Assembly (NCBI GenBank): GCA_945878385.1
Contig: CAMCTE010000027.1
Coordinates: 1 to 18,280 of the forward strand
Length of the DNA stretch: 18,280 bases
Direction of reading: 5' to 3'
Source: Azohydromonas lata NBRC 102462
GTDB taxonomy: Bacteria > Pseudomonadota > Gammaproteobacteria > Burkholderiales > Burkholderiaceae_C
This document shows positions 7,387 to 14,489 of the stretch, piece after piece. Made by a program: the position numbers and the translations under genes. Position 1 is the first letter of the stretch; the number at the start of each line of letters is the position of its first letter. The notes under the pieces are model-generated. The model did not search any database. It was not told the origin of the DNA and was given only the letters and a program-made list of their open reading frames with translations.

Positions 7387-7668
7387 TCAGCTGCGATTGA
7401 ATATAAAAGCACGCAGCCACAGCGCCAAGGCGGTGGCGCCCACCATCAGCGCATAACCGACCATGGTGCCTTCGGCCCCCAGGTAAGCCCAGGCGCCCCC
7501 GTACGCCGCCAGGGCCGACCCATAAGCCCACAGCACCAAAGAGAACCACCCCAAGTGGGCCGTGTCGCGGTGCCACATTACCTTGAGCCCGCCCACGGCC
7601 AGCACCGCCACCCAAAACGGCGCTGCCAAGGCGTTGAAAATGTGCCAGCTGGCGTCCAGTGGGGTCAT
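7387..7668 (-). CDS. Small conserved-looking three-helix membrane protein of unknown function
   Basis: 93 residues, mostly hydrophobic. There are three probable membrane segments at about residues 8-31 (after MTPLDASW), 38-60 and 66-88, separated by short polar loops (KVMWHRDTAHLG; GAEGTM). Trp is frequent. The size and pattern recall small uncharacterised inner-membrane proteins found in Burkholderiales, but I cannot assign a family with certainty. It converges on miaB (7-bp gap) and diverges from hemA (28-bp gap). No Shine-Dalgarno precedes the ATG; an AT-rich promoter-like core lies directly upstream. Function is not assigned. Confidence 0.7.
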   Translation of the reverse strand: MTPLDASWHIFNALAAPFWVAVLAVGGLKVMWHRDTAHLGWFSLVLWAYGSALAAYGGAWAYLGAEGTMVGYALMVGATALALWLRAFIFNRS

Positions 7669-7675
7669 AGACCCG

Positions 7676-7689
7676 AAATTTTATAATTT
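7676..7689. promoter_or_regulatory. Compact divergent promoter core for hemA and the small membrane-protein gene
   Basis: The only AT-rich patch in the 28-bp gap is AAATT-TTAT-AATTT (7676-7689). On + it contains a perfect TATAAT (7682-7687) whose expected transcription start is about 7694, only 3 nt before the hemA ATG. On - it contains TATAAA (7685-7680) or TAAAAT (7683-7678), which would start a few bases before the ATG of the other gene. Neither gene has a ribosome-binding site here. No good -35 is seen for either direction. Confidence 0.55.
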
Positions 7690-7696
7690 GCCTTTC

Positions 7697-8980
7697 ATGG
7701 CCGTTCTTGCCCTCGGGCTCAACCACCAGACTGCCCCGCTGGACCTGCGCGGGCGGCTGGCCTTCGCCCCGGCGCAATTGCCGGGCGTTCTGCAGGATTT
7801 CCGGCAGCGCCTGCAGCGGGCCGCGCCCGAGGCAGCACTGCTTTCCACCTGCAACCGCACCGAACTCTATGTGGCGGCCGATGCGGGAGCCGTGCGGGAC
7901 ATTGCAGCGCCGGCCCTTTCATGGCTGGCCGCGCAGGGTGGAATTGCAGACCACACTTTGCGTGCGCACACCTATCTCCGCGAAGAGCACGACGCCGCCC
8001 GCCACGCTTTTCGCGTGGCCTCGGGGCTTGATTCGATGGTGCTGGGCGAGCCTCAGATCCTGGGTCAGATGAAGGAAGCGGTGCGCGAGGCCGATGCTGC
8101 GGGCACCCTGGGCACGACGCTGCACCAACTCTTCCAGCGCTCGTTCGCGGTGGCCAAGGAGGTCCGCAGTTCCACCGAGGTTGGTGCGCACTCCATCAGC
8201 ATGGCCGCCGCATCGGTGCGTCTGGCCGCTCAATTGTTCGAAGACCTGTGCGATGTGCGGGTGCTGCTGGTGGGCGCGGGCGAGATGATCGAACTGGTGG
8301 CCACGCACTTTGCCGCGCGCGAGCCGAAGTCCATGGCGGTGGCCAACCGCACGCTGGATCGCGGCGAAAAGTTGGCGGCCCGCTTTGGCGCCCAGGCCCT
8401 GCGCTTGACCGACCTGGCCACCTGCCTGCACGAATACGATGTGGTGGTGTCCTGCACCGCCAGCAGCCTGCCGCTGATTGGCCTGGGTGCGGTGGAACGG
8501 GCGTTGAAAGCGCGCCGCCACAAGCCGATGTTCATGGTGGACCTGGCGGTACCCCGCGACATCGAACCCGAGGTGGCGCAACTCGAGGATGTGTACCTGT
8601 ACACGGTGGACGACCTCTCGGCCATCGTGCAAGTGGCCAGCGAGAAGCGCTTGGCTGCGGTGCAGCAGGCTGAGGCCATCATCGACGCGGGGGTTCAGAG
8701 CTTCGCGCACTGGCTGGACCAGCGCAGCACCGTGCCCCTGATCCAGGCGCTCAACCGCCGCGCCGAAGAGTGGCGCGAAGCGGAACTCGCACGCGCGCGC
8801 AAACGCCTGGCCAAGGGCGAAGACCCAGTGGCCGTGATGGAGGCCCTGAGCCAAGCCCTTTCCCAGAAGATGCTGCACGGCACCTTTGCCGAACTGCATG
8901 CCAGCGACGGCTCGCAGCGTGAGGTGCTGGCCCAGACGATTTCTCGCCTGTTCCTGCGCGGCGGCGGCCCCGCCGCATGA
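7697..8980 (+). CDS. hemA: Glutamyl-tRNA reductase
   Basis: NADPH-dependent reductase of 427 residues that converts glutamyl-tRNA to glutamate-1-semialdehyde, the first committed step of C5-pathway tetrapyrrole synthesis. The catalytic Cys52 lies in the invariant STCNRTELY. SGLDSMVLGEPQILGQMKEA follows in the catalytic domain, and the Rossmann NADPH domain starts at VLLVGAGEM (residues 189-197). The C-terminal helical dimerisation region follows SEKRLAAVQQAEAII. ATG 7697 gives the standard start MAVLALGLNH. The TATAAT ends only 9 bp before it and no Shine-Dalgarno is visible, so the mRNA may be leaderless. Its stop overlaps the prfA start as ATGA (8977-8980), the classic hemA-prfA linkage. 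Confidence 0.98.
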   Translation: MAVLALGLNHQTAPLDLRGRLAFAPAQLPGVLQDFRQRLQRAAPEAALLSTCNRTELYVAADAGAVRDIAAPALSWLAAQGGIADHTLRAHTYLREEHDAARHAFRVASGLDSMVLGEPQILGQMKEAVREADAAGTLGTTLHQLFQRSFAVAKEVRSSTEVGAHSISMAAASVRLAAQLFEDLCDVRVLLVGAGEMIELVATHFAAREPKSMAVANRTLDRGEKLAARFGAQALRLTDLATCLHEYDVVVSCTASSLPLIGLGAVERALKARRHKPMFMVDLAVPRDIEPEVAQLEDVYLYTVDDLSAIVQVASEKRLAAVQQAEAIIDAGVQSFAHWLDQRSTVPLIQALNRRAEEWREAELARARKRLAKGEDPVAVMEALSQALSQKMLHGTFAELHASDGSQREVLAQTISRLFLRGGGPAA

Positions 8981-10080
8981 AGGCCGCACTGCGCGAGCAG
9001 TTCGAGCGCCTGGCCCTGCGGGGCGCCGAACTCGAGTCTGTCTTGTCTGACCCTGCCGTGGCATCGGACATGAAGCGCTACCGCGCGCTGCTCAAGGAAC
9101 AGGCCGAAGTGGGCGGCGTGCTCACCCGCTGGATGCGGTATCGGCAACGCGAATCGGACTTGGCCTCGGCACAGGAACTGTTGGTCGGCGATGCGGCCGC
9201 GGACGCCGAGATGGCGGAGATGGCCAACCAAGAAGTGACCGAAGCGCAGGCCGAGCTCGAACGCCTGGCCACGGAACTGCAGGCTGCGCTGCTGCCCAAA
9301 GACCCGGATGACGAGCGGCCCTGCTTCGTGGAAATCCGCGCCGGCACGGGCGGCGATGAGTCGGCCCTGTTCGCCGGTGACCTGCTGCGCATGTACCTGC
9401 GCGACTGCGAGCGCATCGGCTTTCGAACCGAGATCCTGAGTGCCAATGAAAGCGACTTGGGCGGCTACAAGGAAGTGGTGTTTCGGGTGGAGGGTGACGG
9501 GGCCTACGGCCGACTGAAGTTTGAAAGCGGGGGGCATCGGGTGCAGCGCGTTCCGGCCACCGAAAGCCAGGGACGGATCCACACCAGTGCCTGCACCGTG
9601 GCGGTGCTGGCCGAACCCGATGAAGCCGAAGAGGTGGCGCTGAACCCAGCCGACCTTCGCATCGACACCTTCCGTGCCAGCGGCGCCGGTGGGCAGCACA
9701 TCAACAAGACGGATTCGGCCGTGCGCATCACCCACATCCCCACGGGACTGGTGGCCGAATGCCAGGACGACCGTTCCCAGCACCGCAACAAGGCACGCGC
9801 CCTGCAGGTGCTGGCCGCGCGGCTGCGCGACCGAGAGCGCACCGAGCGCGCCGCCCGCGAAGCCGCCGCCCGCAAGAGCCTGATCGGCAGCGGTGACCGC
9901 AGCGACCGCATCCGAACCTACAACTTCCCCCAGGGGCGGGTGACCGACCACCGCATCAACCTCACGCTGTACAAACTGGGGGCGGTGATGGACGGCGACC
10001 TGGGTGACCTGCTGGGTGCTCTGCACGCCGCACAGGTGGCCGAGGAACTGCAGGCGCTGGAAGCCGGCCGTGGGGCTTGA
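8977..10080 (+). CDS. prfA: Peptide chain release factor 1 (RF1)
   Basis: Reads UAA and UAG stop codons and triggers peptide release on the ribosome; 367 residues. The codon-recognition tripeptide is PAT (residues 193-195, in RVPATESQG), which is the RF1 type and not the SPF of RF2. The catalytic GGQ loop is at 238-240 (SGAGGQHINKTDSAVRI). The N-terminal domain, with predicted helices and a short acidic coil, covers about residues 1-110. The ATG overlaps the hemA stop by four bases, and prmC starts inside its 3' end, so the three genes are probably translated as a coupled unit. Many window stops are TGA, which is read by RF2, an incidental observation. Confidence 0.98.
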   Translation: MKAALREQFERLALRGAELESVLSDPAVASDMKRYRALLKEQAEVGGVLTRWMRYRQRESDLASAQELLVGDAAADAEMAEMANQEVTEAQAELERLATELQAALLPKDPDDERPCFVEIRAGTGGDESALFAGDLLRMYLRDCERIGFRTEILSANESDLGGYKEVVFRVEGDGAYGRLKFESGGHRVQRVPATESQGRIHTSACTVAVLAEPDEAEEVALNPADLRIDTFRASGAGGQHINKTDSAVRITHIPTGLVAECQDDRSQHRNKARALQVLAARLRDRERTERAAREAAARKSLIGSGDRSDRIRTYNFPQGRVTDHRINLTLYKLGAVMDGDLGDLLGALHAAQVAEELQALEAGRGA

Positions 10081-10927
10081 AGCCCCTTGGCGGGTGGATG
10101 ATGCGCTGCGCCATGCTCGCAGCGTGGGGCTGGACCGATTGGATGCGCTGCTGCTCTTGGGGCGGGCGCTGCAACGGGACCGCAGTTGGCTGATGGCTCA
10201 CGGTGAGCATGTACTCACTCCCGAGGAAGTTGCCGGAATCACTTTCACCTTTTCCCGCCGTGCCCAAGGCGTTCCCTTGTCGTACCTGGTGGGCCAACGC
10301 GAATTCCACGGGCTGATGCTGAAGGTCACGCAGGATGTGCTGGACCCGCGGCCCGATACGGAAACGCTGGTGGACTGGGCGTTGGAGGGGTTGGGGCAGG
10401 CCCGGCCGGTCGAACCACGGGACCCGCCTGTTCGCGTGATGGACCTGGGCACCGGCAGCGGCGCCATTGCCCTGGCGCTGCAGGCTGCACGGCCCGATTG
10501 GGAAGTGCATGCCAGCGATGCCAGCGCAGCGGCGCTGGCGGTGGCGCGTGGCAATGCGCAGGCACTTGGTTTGCCCGTGCGCTTCCATGAGGGTTCATGG
10601 TGGGATGCCTTGCCGCAGGGCCTGCGCCTGCACCTGGCTGTGAGCAACCCACCCTACATCCGCCCCGACGACCCGCACCTGGTGGCATTGGTGCATGAAC
10701 CGCGGTCGGCCCTGGTGGCAGAGGATCAGGGGTTGGCTGATCTCAGGGCATTGATCGAGGGGGCACATGCTCACTTGCTGCCCGGCGGCTGGCTGCTGCT
10801 GGAGCACGGGCACGACCAGGCCGAGCCGGTCGCCCGGCTGTTGGCGGGCGCAGGTTTCGAATCGATCGGCCACCGCCGAGACTTGGCCGGCCACACCCGC
10901 TGCACGGGTGGGCGCCTTGCCGGATAA
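10070..10927 (+). CDS. prmC: Peptide chain release factor N5-glutamine methyltransferase (PrmC/HemK)
   Basis: SAM-dependent enzyme of 285 residues that methylates the GGQ glutamine of RF1 and RF2. I chose GTG 10070, which overlaps the end of prfA by 11 bp; GTG 10094 is an alternative that would shorten the N terminus by eight residues, and no ATG fits. The N-terminal helical RF-binding domain covers about residues 1-90. DPRPDTETLV precedes the Rossmann methyltransferase domain with SAM motif VMDLGTGSGAIALAL (about 123-137), and the catalytic NPPY is at 193-196. The gene sits directly after the gene for its own substrate, RF1. Gap to grxD is 41 bp. Confidence 0.95.
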   Translation: MGLEAPWRVDDALRHARSVGLDRLDALLLLGRALQRDRSWLMAHGEHVLTPEEVAGITFTFSRRAQGVPLSYLVGQREFHGLMLKVTQDVLDPRPDTETLVDWALEGLGQARPVEPRDPPVRVMDLGTGSGAIALALQAARPDWEVHASDASAAALAVARGNAQALGLPVRFHEGSWWDALPQGLRLHLAVSNPPYIRPDDPHLVALVHEPRSALVAEDQGLADLRALIEGAHAHLLPGGWLLLEHGHDQAEPVARLLAGAGFESIGHRRDLAGHTRCTGGRLAG

Positions 10928-10968
10928 TTGAAGCCTGTTGTCTCGGTTTTACTGGAAGAGCATCGACC

Positions 10969-11286
10969 ATGAGCGAAATCCACCAACGCATCGACCAAAT
11001 CGTCAAAGGCCACCGTGTGGTGCTGTTCATGAAGGGCAGCGCCCAATTCCCGATGTGCGGCTTTTCAGGCCGCGCAGTGCAAGTGCTCAAGGCCTGCGGC
11101 GTGCAAGACCTGGCCACTGTCAATGTCCTGGAGGACGAAGGCATCCGCCAGGGCATCAAGGACTACGCCAACTGGCCCACCATTCCGCAGCTCTACATCA
11201 ACGGTGAGTTTGTGGGTGGTTCGGACATCATGATGGAGATGTACGAAAGCGGCGAACTGCAGCAGGCCCTGGGCCAGCCCAACTGA
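10969..11286 (+). CDS. grxD: Monothiol CGFS glutaredoxin (Grx4 type)
   Basis: 105-residue monothiol glutaredoxin that in other bacteria binds a glutathione-ligated [2Fe-2S] cluster as a dimer or with BolA and helps deliver Fe-S clusters. Active site CGFS has Cys30; Lys22 in FMKG and the WPTIPQLYINGEFVGGSDI segment form the glutathione-binding groove. Length and motifs match E. coli GrxD. ATG 10969 has a purine-rich GGAAGAG about 8 bp upstream. It follows prmC closely and probably belongs to the hemA operon. Its Fe-S role is sensible near miaB, an Fe-S enzyme, but linkage is not proof. Confidence 0.97.
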   Translation: MSEIHQRIDQIVKGHRVVLFMKGSAQFPMCGFSGRAVQVLKACGVQDLATVNVLEDEGIRQGIKDYANWPTIPQLYINGEFVGGSDIMMEMYESGELQQALGQPN

Positions 11287-11307
11287 GCGCCGCCCAACTG
11301 AGCGCTG
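11277..11307 (+). repeat. Short tandem duplication across the grxD stop codon
   Basis: GCCCAACTGAGCGC occurs at 11277-11290 and again at 11292-11305, a 15-bp period. A degenerate third unit starts with CCCGATTG at 11308. Because the period is a multiple of three, the second copy carries a second TGA (11299-11301) in frame with the grxD stop (11284-11286). Confidence 0.7.
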
Positions 11308-11374
11308 CCCGATTGCGCTTCCCGCATGGGCGCCGGGCCCGGTCACTGATCCGATCGCGCAAAGGTCAAACGGC

Positions 11375-11944
11375 ATGAGTGGCCAACCGCGTCTGATCGT
11401 CGGCATCACCGGTGCCAGTGGCGCGGGCTACGGCGTGGGTCTGTTGAAGCGTGCCCGCGCCTTGGGCGTGTACACCCACCTGGTGGCCACGCCGGCCGGC
11501 ATCCTCAATGTGCACCATGAAATGGGGATGGACCGCAACGCGCTGGAGGCCTTGGCCGATGAGGCGCACAGCCCGGGTGATGTGGGTGCGTGCATCGCCA
11601 GCGGGTCTTACCCGGCCGACGCGATGGTGGTGGCGCCCTGTTCAATGAAAACATTGGCGGCGGTGGCGCACGGCTTTGGCGACAACCTGCTCACCCGCGC
11701 GGCCGATGTCACGCTCAAGGAGCGTCGGCGCTTGGTGTTGATGGTGCGCGAAACGCCGTTCAACCTGGCACACCTTCGCAACATGACGGCCGTCACCGAA
11801 ATGGGCGGCGTCATTTACCCCCCTCTGCCAGCCTTCTACCACCGCCCTGATTCGGTACAGGCGATCATCGACGAAGGGGTGGAGCGGGTACTGGCACTGC
11901 TGGGTGTGGGCAAGGCCCAGCCCCAGGCCTGGCGCGGGCTCTGA
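11375..11944 (+). CDS. ubiX: Flavin prenyltransferase UbiX
   Basis: 189-residue enzyme that joins a dimethylallyl group to FMN to make prenylated FMN, the cofactor of UbiD-type decarboxylases in ubiquinone synthesis and aromatic acid metabolism. Diagnostic segments are GITGASGAGYG (phosphate/FMN loop, residues 10-20), APCSMKTLAAVAHGFGDNLL, TRAADVTLKERRRLVLMVRE and the C-terminal PPLPAFYHRPDS. It is longest in the LivX-like C terminus by only a few residues (KAQPQAWRGL), so length is normal. ATG 11375 follows AAAGG at 11361-11365 with a 9-bp spacer. No ubiD is in the window. It is the last + gene before a convergent minus-strand gene. Confidence 0.96.
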   Translation: MSGQPRLIVGITGASGAGYGVGLLKRARALGVYTHLVATPAGILNVHHEMGMDRNALEALADEAHSPGDVGACIASGSYPADAMVVAPCSMKTLAAVAHGFGDNLLTRAADVTLKERRRLVLMVRETPFNLAHLRNMTAVTEMGGVIYPPLPAFYHRPDSVQAIIDEGVERVLALLGVGKAQPQAWRGL

Positions 11945-11946
11945 AC

Positions 11947-11985
11947 CCGCAACCATCCCCCGAGCGGCCGCCGCCGTGGTTGCGG
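11947..11985. terminator. Hairpin between convergent ubiX and transglycosylase genes
   Basis: CCGCAACCA (11947-11955) pairs perfectly with TGGTTGCGG (11977-11985); the 21-base loop holds a GCGGCCGC palindrome. It fills most of the 69-bp gap between two convergent stop codons, where a bidirectional terminator is expected. There is no T-run on either side, so the terminator call is tentative. Confidence 0.45.
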
Positions 11986-12013
11986 CGCGCAGATTGCCCC
12001 TCGATGCGCCACC

Positions 12014-12628
12014 TCACACCTGCCAGCGGCGGCGCGCAGACAGCACCGCCTGCGGATACGCCGCTTGCCCACGGCTGCCGTTGTAGCGGCCCAAGGCCAT
12101 GAACAGGTCGCCCTGCTCCAAGTTGAGATAGTGGCGCAGGATCACGCATCCAAAGCGCAGGTTCGTTTGAAGATGGAACAGCCGCGCCGGTTCGCCATCG
12201 CCGATCGTGCGCGTCCAGAAGGGCATGACCTGCATGTAACCGCGCGCACCCGCCGGGCTGATGGCGTACTTGCGGAAGGCACTTTCTACTTCGATGAGCC
12301 CCAGCACCAGCGCAGGCTCCAGCCCGGCGCGTGAGGCTTCGTACCACAGCGTCTGCAGAAACTCGTCGCGGGTGTGCGCTTCGGCCATGCGCGGCTTCAG
12401 GCGCGCGCCGTTGGCTGCGCGCCAGCGCAGGTAGGCCATGCGGGCGTCGGTGCTGGGGAAGTCGGGCGGGCCGGGTGGCGCACGCTCGGCCACCGCCGCG
12501 GTCAAGGCGGTGCGGACTGAATCGCTGAGGTCTTCTTCGCGCTGCGCACCGGCGCGGGCATCTTGCCAAGGCGCCGACAGGACCGCCGCTGCTGCGGCCA
12601 TCTGCAACAGCAGTTGCCTGCGGGACAT
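12014..12628 (-). CDS. Small exported lytic transglycosylase (SLT family)
   Basis: 204-residue soluble-lytic-transglycosylase-like enzyme expected to cleave peptidoglycan glycan strands in the periplasm, forming 1,6-anhydro ends. The start is ATG 12628, giving MSRRQLLLQMAAAAAVLSA. This is a signal peptide with a twin-Arg pair resembling a Tat motif and a likely cleavage near ARA-GA (about residue 26). The catalytic domain lies at about 100-200: the catalytic Glu115 in IEVESAF, then SPAGARGYMQVMP and the conserved Tyr-Asn in GRYNGS. The linker (about 30-90) is polar and unlike the domain. It begins 28 bp after proS stops, on the same strand, so co-transcription with proS is likely. A longer open frame upstream overlaps proS and is rejected as coding. 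Confidence 0.9.
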   Translation of the reverse strand: MSRRQLLLQMAAAAAVLSAPWQDARAGAQREEDLSDSVRTALTAAVAERAPPGPPDFPSTDARMAYLRWRAANGARLKPRMAEAHTRDEFLQTLWYEASRAGLEPALVLGLIEVESAFRKYAISPAGARGYMQVMPFWTRTIGDGEPARLFHLQTNLRFGCVILRHYLNLEQGDLFMALGRYNGSRGQAAYPQAVLSARRRWQV

Positions 12629-12656
12629 TCTGAAAATGACTCTGACCCCATTCCGA

Positions 12657-14396
12657 TCACCGGCGGCGGAGCACCTCGGCAAGGGCATCACCGGCAGGGG
12701 TGGCCTGTGCAGCGGCGTCGCGACGGCCCTGGATTTCAACGGTGCCGGCCTTGAGGCCGCGCTCGGACAAGACCACGCGCAAGGGCACACCGATGAGTTC
12801 CCAGTCGGCGAACATGGCGCCGGGGCGCTCGCCACGGTCGTCCAGCAATGCGTCCACTCCTTGGGCGCGCAGTTGTTCGTACAGTGCTTCGGCGGCCACC
12901 TTCACCTCCGGGCTGCGGTCCATGCCGATGGGGCAGATCACCACTTCGAAGGGCGCGATGGATGCGGGCCAAACGATGCCGCGCTCATCATGCCCCTGCT
13001 CAATGGCCGCACCCAGAATGCGGGTGACGCCGATGCCGTAACAGCCCATCTCGAAGAACTGGGGCTTGCCGGTTTCATCCAGAAAGGTGGCGTTCATCGC
13101 GCGGCTGTACTTGGGGCCCAGGTAGAACACATGGCCCACCTCGATGCCGCGCTGGATGGCCAGCAACCCCTTGCCATCGGGTGAAGGGTCGCCCTCGACC
13201 ACATTGCGCAGGTCGGCCACCACGTCGGGCTCGGGCAGGTCGCGGCCCCAGTTCACGCCGGTGTAGTGGAAATCGACCTCGTTGGCGCCGCACACGAAAT
13301 CGGCCATGTTCGCCACCGTGCGGTCGGCCACCACCTTCACCGGCTTCTTCAAACCGATGGGGCCCAGATAGCCGGGCTTGCAGCCGAAGTGGTCCTCGAT
13401 CTCGGCCACAGTCGCAAAACGGAAGCCCCCCTTGAGGCCCTCGACCTTGCCGGCCTTGACTTCATTGAGATCGTGGTCGCCGCGCACCAGCAGCAGCCAC
13501 ACGGTGCTCTTGTTCACCAGGCCGTCTTCACCGAGTTCGTCGGTGGCCAGCACCAGGCTTTTCACTGTGCGCTGCAGCGGCAGGCTCAAGAGATGAGCCA
13601 CATCGGCGCAGGTGCTCTTGCCCGGCGTGGGCGTCTTGGACAAGGCCTGCGAGGCCGACGCGCGCGCGGGCAACAGATTCACGGCCTCGGCCAGTTCGAT
13701 GTTGGCGGCAAACTCGCTGGTGGGGCAGTAGACGATGGCGTCCTCACCCGTGTCGGCAATCACCTGGAATTCGTGCGAAAGGTCGCCCCCGATGGCGCCG
13801 GTATCAGCCGCCACCGCGCGGTACTGCAAACCGAAGCGATCGAAGATGCGCTTGTAGGCCGCAAACATCGTGTCGTAGCTGTGCGCGGCCGCTTTCGCGT
13901 CACGGTCGAAGGAATAGGCGTCCTTCATCGTGAACTCGCGCCCGCGCATGATGCCAAAGCGCGGACGGCGCTCGTCGCGGAACTTGGTCTGGATCTGGTA
14001 CAGGTTCTTGGGCAACTGCTTGTAGCTGCGGAACTCCTGGCGCGCGATGTCGGTGACCACCTCTTCGCTGGTGGGCTGGATCACGAAGGCGCGCTCATGC
14101 CGGTCTTGGATGCGCAGCAGTTCAGGCCCCATCTTGTCGAAGCGACCGGTTTCCTGCCAGAGTTCAGCGGGCTGCACCACGGGCATCGTCACCTCAATGG
14201 CGCCGGCGCGGTTCATCTCTTCACGGATGATGGCCTCGACCTTGCGAATGACGCGCAGGCCCATGGGCATGTAGTTGTAGATGCCGGCGCCCAAGCGCTT
14301 GATCAGGCCCGCGCGCATCATCAGCTTGTGGCTGATCACTTCGGCGTCGGCGGGGGCTTCCTTGAGGGTGCTGATGAGGAACTGGGTGGCTTTCAT
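12657..14396 (-). CDS. proS: Prolyl-tRNA synthetase (bacterial type)
   Basis: Class II aminoacyl-tRNA synthetase of 579 residues that charges tRNA-Pro. Motif 2 region TKFRDERRPRFGIMRGREF spans about 137-155, preceded by the proline-binding TSEE (109-112). Motif 3 is GCYGIGVTRILGA around 445-460. A long insertion between motifs 2 and 3 (about 225-400, including STCADVAHLLSLP and ADFVCGANEVDFHYTGV) is the YbaK-like editing domain of bacterial-type ProRS, which hydrolyses Ala-tRNA-Pro. The C-terminal anticodon-binding domain begins near VVICPIGMDRSPEV. ATG 14396 gives the standard start MKATQFLIST; the ribosome-binding site is weak. It diverges from rppH across 91 bp. Confidence 0.98.
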   Translation of the reverse strand: MKATQFLISTLKEAPADAEVISHKLMMRAGLIKRLGAGIYNYMPMGLRVIRKVEAIIREEMNRAGAIEVTMPVVQPAELWQETGRFDKMGPELLRIQDRHERAFVIQPTSEEVVTDIARQEFRSYKQLPKNLYQIQTKFRDERRPRFGIMRGREFTMKDAYSFDRDAKAAAHSYDTMFAAYKRIFDRFGLQYRAVAADTGAIGGDLSHEFQVIADTGEDAIVYCPTSEFAANIELAEAVNLLPARASASQALSKTPTPGKSTCADVAHLLSLPLQRTVKSLVLATDELGEDGLVNKSTVWLLLVRGDHDLNEVKAGKVEGLKGGFRFATVAEIEDHFGCKPGYLGPIGLKKPVKVVADRTVANMADFVCGANEVDFHYTGVNWGRDLPEPDVVADLRNVVEGDPSPDGKGLLAIQRGIEVGHVFYLGPKYSRAMNATFLDETGKPQFFEMGCYGIGVTRILGAAIEQGHDERGIVWPASIAPFEVVICPIGMDRSPEVKVAAEALYEQLRAQGVDALLDDRGERPGAMFADWELIGVPLRVVLSERGLKAGTVEIQGRRDAAAQATPAGDALAEVLRRR

Positions 14397-14453
14397 GGGC
14401 AGGTGCGGGCCCCAGGGTTAGCGAGCATGGGCGGCGCGCACTAAGCCGGTGCA

Positions 14454-14489
14454 ATAATCAAACCAACTTAAAAATTGGGGTTTGATTAT
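14454..14489. promoter_or_regulatory. Inverted repeat covering the rppH ribosome-binding site and start codon
   Basis: ATAATCAAACC (14454-14464) and GGTTTGATTAT (14479-14489) are perfect 11-bp inverted arms with a 14-bp spacer, in the divergent proS/rppH gap. The right arm contains most of the spacer between the GGGG Shine-Dalgarno (14477-14480) and the first two bases of the rppH ATG. It may be a DNA operator, or an RNA hairpin that hides the start if transcription begins upstream of 14454. AATAAT in the left arm could itself be a -10. Confidence 0.55.

Noticed and set aside
8695..10026. 443-codon minus-strand frame opposite hemA 3' end and prfA
   Set aside because: Shadow of prfA, whose PAT and GGQ motifs are intact on the + strand; no recognisable domain in the antisense product.
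12657..12835. N-terminal extension of the lytic transglycosylase frame up to 12835
   Set aside because: It would overlap the proS C terminus; ATG 12628 gives a good signal peptide and clears proS.
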